A stretch of DNA of 64,000 nt. It comes from Hydractinia symbiolongicarpus (taxonomy: Eukaryota; Cnidaria; Hydrozoa; Anthoathecata; Hydractiniidae). The notes under the pieces are model-generated. The model had not been told where the DNA came from. It ran no database searches and worked only from the letters and a program-made list of their open reading frames with translations. The stretch is taken from positions 18,142,501 to 18,206,500 of the forward strand of contig NC_079886.1 in assembly GCF_029227915.1 (NCBI RefSeq). Direction: 5' to 3'. Numbering within the stretch: position 1 is the stretch's first letter; the number at the start of each line of letters is the position of its first letter. This document shows positions 58,821 through 64,000 of the stretch, piece by piece. A program made the position numbers and the translations under genes.

Positions 58821-61800
58821 TTAGATAAAAAGGGTCGGATGGCAGGAACCACAGTGATCCATCATACATTGAGGGTCATCCGAATCGCAGGAATATTTCT
58901 CTACTTGTTTGCACTTCGATTGATATTCTGTCGGACGGATTTTCAACCGAGAAAATACTTTACAAAAAAATTCTTATTTAAAAGTTATATTTTGATAACT
59001 ATAAGTAAAAGAACTGCATTACAAAAAGAAGGTCTCATTTCACAGTTCTCATTTTAAAATTTGTAATTCAGACATGGATTTAGTTAATTCTGTCGGACGG
59101 ATTTTTCCTTTTTTTTTCTTCCCGTGCATTTTTTTACTAATAGTTATAAACAATGCTTTCCTTTATTTTGAAACGGACGAAATTGTGTTTTGTCAAACTC
59201 TAAACAGCTTGATATTGCTAGAAAGTTAAGCAAAATGTTTCGTATAGTCTACCTGTCCCTTTAAAATATCTTCAGAATCATTTAAAATTTCTAATTGACA
59301 CCACCACAGCTTATTATGCATTTTAAAGGAACGTCCGTCCGACAGATTAAAATGGCTATTTAGCACTAAAGAAAGGGTTGTAAAAAGGTTTAACACATGA
59401 AATCGTAAAAAAAAAAATTTGATACTAGTTCTCGAGTGGTTATAGCAGCTAGATATGAATGTTAAACCCAAAAAGAACTACAAAAAATATTTTGCAAAAA
59501 AGTTACTAATTAAAAAACAGCCACTGTTGAAAGTGCAATCTCCGACTTTCCCGACAGAACTATCAAAGAGAAAAAGAAAAACATGTTTTCTTTTATTGAC
59601 ATTTACTTTTTTACGTGTACAGAAATATTTTATTTTTCTATGCAATTGATCATAAATGCAATTGATATTAATGCATCATCTAATAAAGCGAATGATTCTT
59701 AATGTCTTTAACCTATGTCTATGTTTTATTTTTTCTTTATTTTTTTAATTTCCGACTATAAAATTGAAATATAACAGCCGTCAATGAGACTGACTTCAAT
59801 ACAGCTAGCTATAATATTCACAGCCGAAAGAAGACTGAAAAACGTGATCGAATATTATGACGAGGATAAAAACTCTTTACTTATTGTTAAGACATTGTTT
59901 CTTGTTTCTTTTGTTTATGCTATTCAAGTGATTGTATTGCTTAAAAATGGTACTCGCAAATTCTTCTTTTCCCTTTTCTGTTACATATCTGGTTGTTTTT
60001 GTTTGTTTGTGTTTTTGCTTTTTAGTTGTTGTTGTTGTTTGTTTGTTGTTTTTGTATCGGTTTTTCTCAATTAACTTAGTTTAATTATAAGATATTAAAA
60101 ACGTATTCAGCCTGGATTAAGAGCGAAACAAGTAGACTTTCGTTTTGACCATCTGTGCAAGAGAAGACTGGCATTTGTTCCAACACAGTAGTACTTCTTA
60201 GTAGCCCTATTTCCAGGTAAAATGCTTAGAGCCGTATTGGGTATATAGGTAATGTAGAGTAGTCCACGTATGATACAAGAATCTTCTTAGTCAATATTTT
60301 CGCAGGGTAAACATTATTGAGGCGCTGTAATGAACGTAAAGGGATTCGTTTTGTATTAAATGATGCTAGCACTTATGCAGCTTTAAGAGGGCTCATTTAC
60401 TGTCTTCCTCTTGAGATTATGTTTAAGGTCAACTTTAATTTTAAACTCAATCATCATGCCTTGTGGTTAGTCAAGAAAGAGGTTCTTAATACAGTATGCT
60501 TTGAATATCAAGAAATATAATGATCTGCAAAATTTGTGAATTTATTTCTTTAAATTTATTTTACAACCTAAATTTTAAAACATCAATTTTGTATAAACAA
60601 GTAAAGAAGCTGAAAAAAAAGCAAAAATTTATAGCTAACGAGCGAGCTATTACAAATTATCGCTAATATGCGACATGGTAAATAAATCAGAAAAAATCTC
60701 GTTGCGGAATATCATTCAAACAAAACGAATGCTAAAAACCTTGCTGTAAGTGTTTTCATAAGGAAAAAAAGTTGCGCTAAATTTTTCTCACGGTCATGTT
60801 TAATATAAACATGTGTTCACGTACCAATATGAAAACAAGCTATTATTACTGTGACATATCATGTGATTAAAAATGTCATGGGAGCTCAGGTTTAACTGAA
60901 AATCGGGCGCTATATTTACGACAACCAACGGTTGTTAAAATTGAAGAAAAATGAATAATAGAATTTCGGAAGATGCCTAAATTAAACTGTACTGTGTAAA
61001 CACAGATGGAATAATGTTAGTCTTGAACTACTAAAAACAATCATTTTAGAAGATTCTTTCGCCTTCATGCTAATATACATATCCGTTTTTGTTTAGCGAC
61101 ATACATATGCGAAATTACAGAATAAACATGAAAACAAAATCAGTTATAAAAAAAATTCGAAATGTTAGTTGTTTACATGCAAGTTTAAAGAAAGTATTAA
61201 CAAAATATTTTCACATTTATAGCTTGCTAGTATAAAGAGAGTATTGGTTGACGGCCGTGGCGGGATGACAAAAAAGTTAAAATAATTTTAGATTTACCAT
61301 ATTTTTTGGTATACATTAGCTATCTAGCTAAACCAACTATCCCTATCCACTATTTTTAAATGATGATTTGTATACATTTTTATTTGCGAATACTTTTTTT
61401 ATTCTCAATGACACTTCGTACTACTATGAACATTTCAATTTCAAAAATAAAACTGGTTAGCAAGTAGCTACCAAAGCCAATGCTATAACCAAAACAGCAA
61501 GTAGCCAGCTAAGCTAACTAAAGCTACGCTGTATGACTACAGTATTTTCATAAGCAGCAAACTTGTTAGCAAGTAGTGCTGGGATGGTAAATTTTTAAGC
61601 AACTTTTACCGTGCAACTTAGTATACTTGAGCCGCTCCAAGAAATCAGAGAGACCTTTTATTAATGAGCCAATTAAATTTGTAATATCAAAAACAAGTAA
61701 AATAAAGTAAAGTTATGACAGCTGTAAACTTTTTGCTTAATCAGAAAAATTCTTAAGCAGCATCTTTTAGTGCTGAAATTATTGATAAAATAAATAACTT

Positions 61801-63202
61801 TGAGTGCTCGGCTCAGGTCAACATAAGCTCCTTAGTAAAACGTGTAATCAACAAAGCGTCTTCAATATTTGTTGCTTGCAATGATGTCTAAAATGGTGTC
61901 TATACATCTTTTTAATGCCGTTCTCTTCTTCAAAGAAAAATGCTGAATATATTTATTCAACCGAGGATTGCAAATGCGCATGAAACTGGTGTAATTTTTA
62001 TTTTGCTGAAAGTATAAAATTAACATTACGTAACTGTCCCACTCTCTCTGTCACATTTATTTTCCAACGCTTGAAATGCCTGATGCTTTTAAGGGAACGC
62101 CAGTGTATACGGAGCATGTGCAGGTAAACAAAAGCGCATGCGCAGTGAGATTTAAAAATAGGAAGCAAAAATAAAAGCAAACGGTATCTGCACTATCTAA
62201 AATATGCTCATAACTAATTTCGTTTCGTTGTTACTCGGCATTTTGTTATGTAAATTTGGCAGAACGAATATGGATATCAAAATAGGACTATTGAAAGTGG
62301 CTAAACATTGAATATTAATTAATTAGCATATCAAACTGTGCCGCCATCTCGTTGGCTGAAAATCTGAACGTCCACTTGGTGAATAACTAGAGCACAATAG
62401 GTCTCATAAAGTTCGTTAATAGGTGTGACCACTCTAATAAAGAATAGAAGATGTTTTTGTATTAGCTATACTTCTTAATTTCAGAATTGCATTTTAAAGG
62501 AAGCCGATAAAATTTTGAAATGAATATTTCAAATTGAAACCGAACAAAAAGTAAGTTAAAAATACTTTAACAAATTAATTCTTCAAAGAAAGACGTACTT
62601 TCTAAGAAGTCTTCAGACCACGACGACCTATTATTTTTAAATATACCCCAACACATTTTGTAATTTTAGTATGCATCGGGAACTGATTGTGTGAAAAGAC
62701 TTTTTTTTTGAGGATTCGAAATTGGGTTAAAAAGTTTCCGGCGTTAATTGGACATAAACAACAAGTATTTGGCATGATGCTTTAACAACATATGTAAGAA
62801 ATGAAGCTATACTTTACATGACAAGGTTCCAAATGGAGATGGAGTGAGATTTGAAAACAGGAAGAGGACGAGTTCAAAATAATTCACTTTACAACTCAAT
62901 TCACAAATATACCGTGGTATAACGTCTTGTTGTTGCGTTAATCCCAGGGGGTAAAACGAACATAAATAGTCAGGAATACTCTCTCTCTCCCTTTCGAAGC
63001 GACTTTCAATACTCATGCACTTGTATCAAGCATTGTAAGGGCTAACCTTATTATTCTATATGATTTGATAGAGCATAGCTTGTCATAATAAGTACTATAT
63101 TTTGTCTAATGGTGAGACATAATAATCACAAAAAGAGACCGAAGAACAATTGGTAAAAGTATTTTATACAATATTAACAAATATATACAGTACATCAATG
63201 TA
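58821..63202. other. Long intergenic stretch, no supported gene
   Basis: AT-rich. TCTGTCGGACGGA occurs directly at 58927 and 59089 and inverted near 59334-59346. Plus-strand frames at 59784-60074 and 60317-60520 have no family features. The right end merges into the ATF7IP 3' UTR. Confidence 0.35.
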
Positions 63203-63208
63203 TTTATT
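63203..63208 (-). promoter_or_regulatory. Candidate polyadenylation signal of the ATF7IP-like gene
   Basis: AATAAA on the minus strand, about 480 bases beyond the stop codon, giving a plausible 3' UTR length. Confidence 0.35.
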
Positions 63209-63685
63209 TTATAAAAACCAATCACACAGTAAGTACGTTTAAAAACACCTTTTCACAAAATTAGGACATTTTTACATAAACTTTTACAAGTAGCTAATTA
63301 AACCTTTCCTGAAAATATTTAGGATTCTTTAGCAGGTGTTTTTTACAAAAGCTTAACGCCACTTCAAAATAACTTAATCTCAAAACATGCATATGAAAAT
63401 GGCATTTATGGAAAGATTCTTTGTAAAGACTTTGTAACAAGATTGAAAGTGTAACATATCCAATGCAGTGTCAATAGAGGACTGAAAGACAGAAACAAAC
63501 CTGTAACATTCAGTGGTCTGATGCTAAATTTGAGGTATAGCTCGAAATTAGGTTGCTGTAATTATCTACGGAGTGTAGCGGCTGTAACACGCAAAAACTA
63601 TTGACTCTTTTGTATTAGTGGCGCATTTTCTTACAAAAATATTTTTTGAGATTAAATTAATACGAATTGTGACTTATGTAGTCAC

Positions 63686-64000
63686 TTATGAATTTAAGTG
63701 AAGCCTGATAATGCAAGGATTACTTATTTCTCCTTCACGTCCATGAATGTCAACCGCGACAACAGCGAAAAAGTAAACATTGCCAGTGGCGAACTGTGTT
63801 AATGTGCATGCCATAGGCAGAGGTAATGCATTGACCACTCCTATTTTTTTCCACTGTTTTATGTCCTGAGGAGGTTTAACGCAAGCATTTTTCGCCTGAT
63901 GTGCAAACAGTTGATAGCACTCGACTTTGAACTGACTCGGATTCTGATTTGGAGGGTCGTAATCCCACGTTAGAATAATACCAGAACTACCATTGGCTGT
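63686..64000 (-). CDS. ATF7IP: ATF7IP/MCAF1-like protein, C-terminal fibronectin III domain (partial)
   Basis: The last 104 codons of a gene that continues beyond the window, ending TAA at 63686-63688. The segment is a fibronectin type III domain: SSGIILTWDYDPP (B strand with its tryptophan), VECYQLFAH (C strand) and VYFFAVVAVDIHGREG (F-G region). The insert QWKKIGVVNALPLPMACTLT followed by QF is nearly the same as the corresponding segment of vertebrate ATF7IP/MCAF1, and I know it from no other FN3 protein. In vertebrates ATF7IP binds the H3K9 methyltransferase SETDB1, stabilises it in the nucleus and links it to MBD1 and heterochromatin; the C-terminal FN3 domain contacts partners such as MBD1 and ZMYM2. 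The protein ends a few residues after the domain, as in the vertebrate protein. The name is based on this motif alone. Confidence 0.85.
   Translation of the reverse strand, partial: TANGSSGIILTWDYDPPNQNPSQFKVECYQLFAHQAKNACVKPPQDIKQWKKIGVVNALPLPMACTLTQFATGNVYFFAVVAVDIHGREGEISNPCIIRLHLNS

Noticed and set aside
1-64000. CRISPR arrays, bacterial operons, ribosome binding sites
   Set aside because: None present; spliced genes and tRNA-SINEs show this is animal nuclear DNA.

Overview
This is eukaryotic animal DNA, AT-rich (roughly two-thirds A+T by eye), with small exons, canonical GT-AG introns of about 0.1-1.8 kb and many decayed transposons. The gene set (a GABA-A/glycine-type Cys-loop receptor, a class C GPCR, a sigma-type glutathione S-transferase, an ATF7IP-like chromatin protein, calmodulin-like proteins, a small cysteine-rich secreted peptide) together with the repeat content suggests a cnidarian, perhaps a medusozoan. 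That assignment is inference; no single sequence here proves it.

Layout. 1-1330: exon-like plus-strand segments of an unidentified gene or decayed element. 1801-4908: two tandem, head-to-tail calmodulin-like genes on the minus strand with the same three-exon structure. 6660-7899: a two-exon plus-strand gene for an 80-residue secreted peptide with a Gly-Lys-Arg processing site and a CX3C-X6-CX3C cysteine pattern. 9187-13365: a minus-strand anion-type Cys-loop receptor subunit with at least eight exons. 13.4-27.3 kb: gene-poor, with a tRNA-derived SINE, a large palindrome, a TGACGTCA-rich repeat block, a miniature Helitron and one or two candidate coiled-coil exons. 27376-29922: a four-exon, four-transmembrane MS4A/CD20-like gene on the plus strand. 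30.5-32.0 kb: a tandem array of Helitron-type elements. 33133-37015: a minus-strand sigma-class GST gene with a possible alternative last exon. 37.7-52.8 kb: mostly mobile DNA (PIF/Harbinger-like MITE, an element with a CTTTCGCGAG terminal motif, a non-LTR reverse transcriptase tail, a mariner-type MITE, two more Helitron pairs). 52936-55356: an intronless 806-residue class C GPCR on the minus strand. 56.0-56.6 kb: a decayed retroelement ORF. 63686-64000: the last exon of an ATF7IP homologue on the minus strand, running off the window.

The genes do not form a pathway and there is no sign of an operon. Several are membrane receptors or secreted products, which may be chance. The least ordinary features are the tandem Helitron arrays with intact 3' hairpins, the GST alternative terminal exon with its own AATAAA, the acidic ORF inside a terminal-inverted-repeat element, and the loss of one residue from the only canonical EF-hand loop in one of the two calmodulin-like paralogues. 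I did not find a clearly new biological system.
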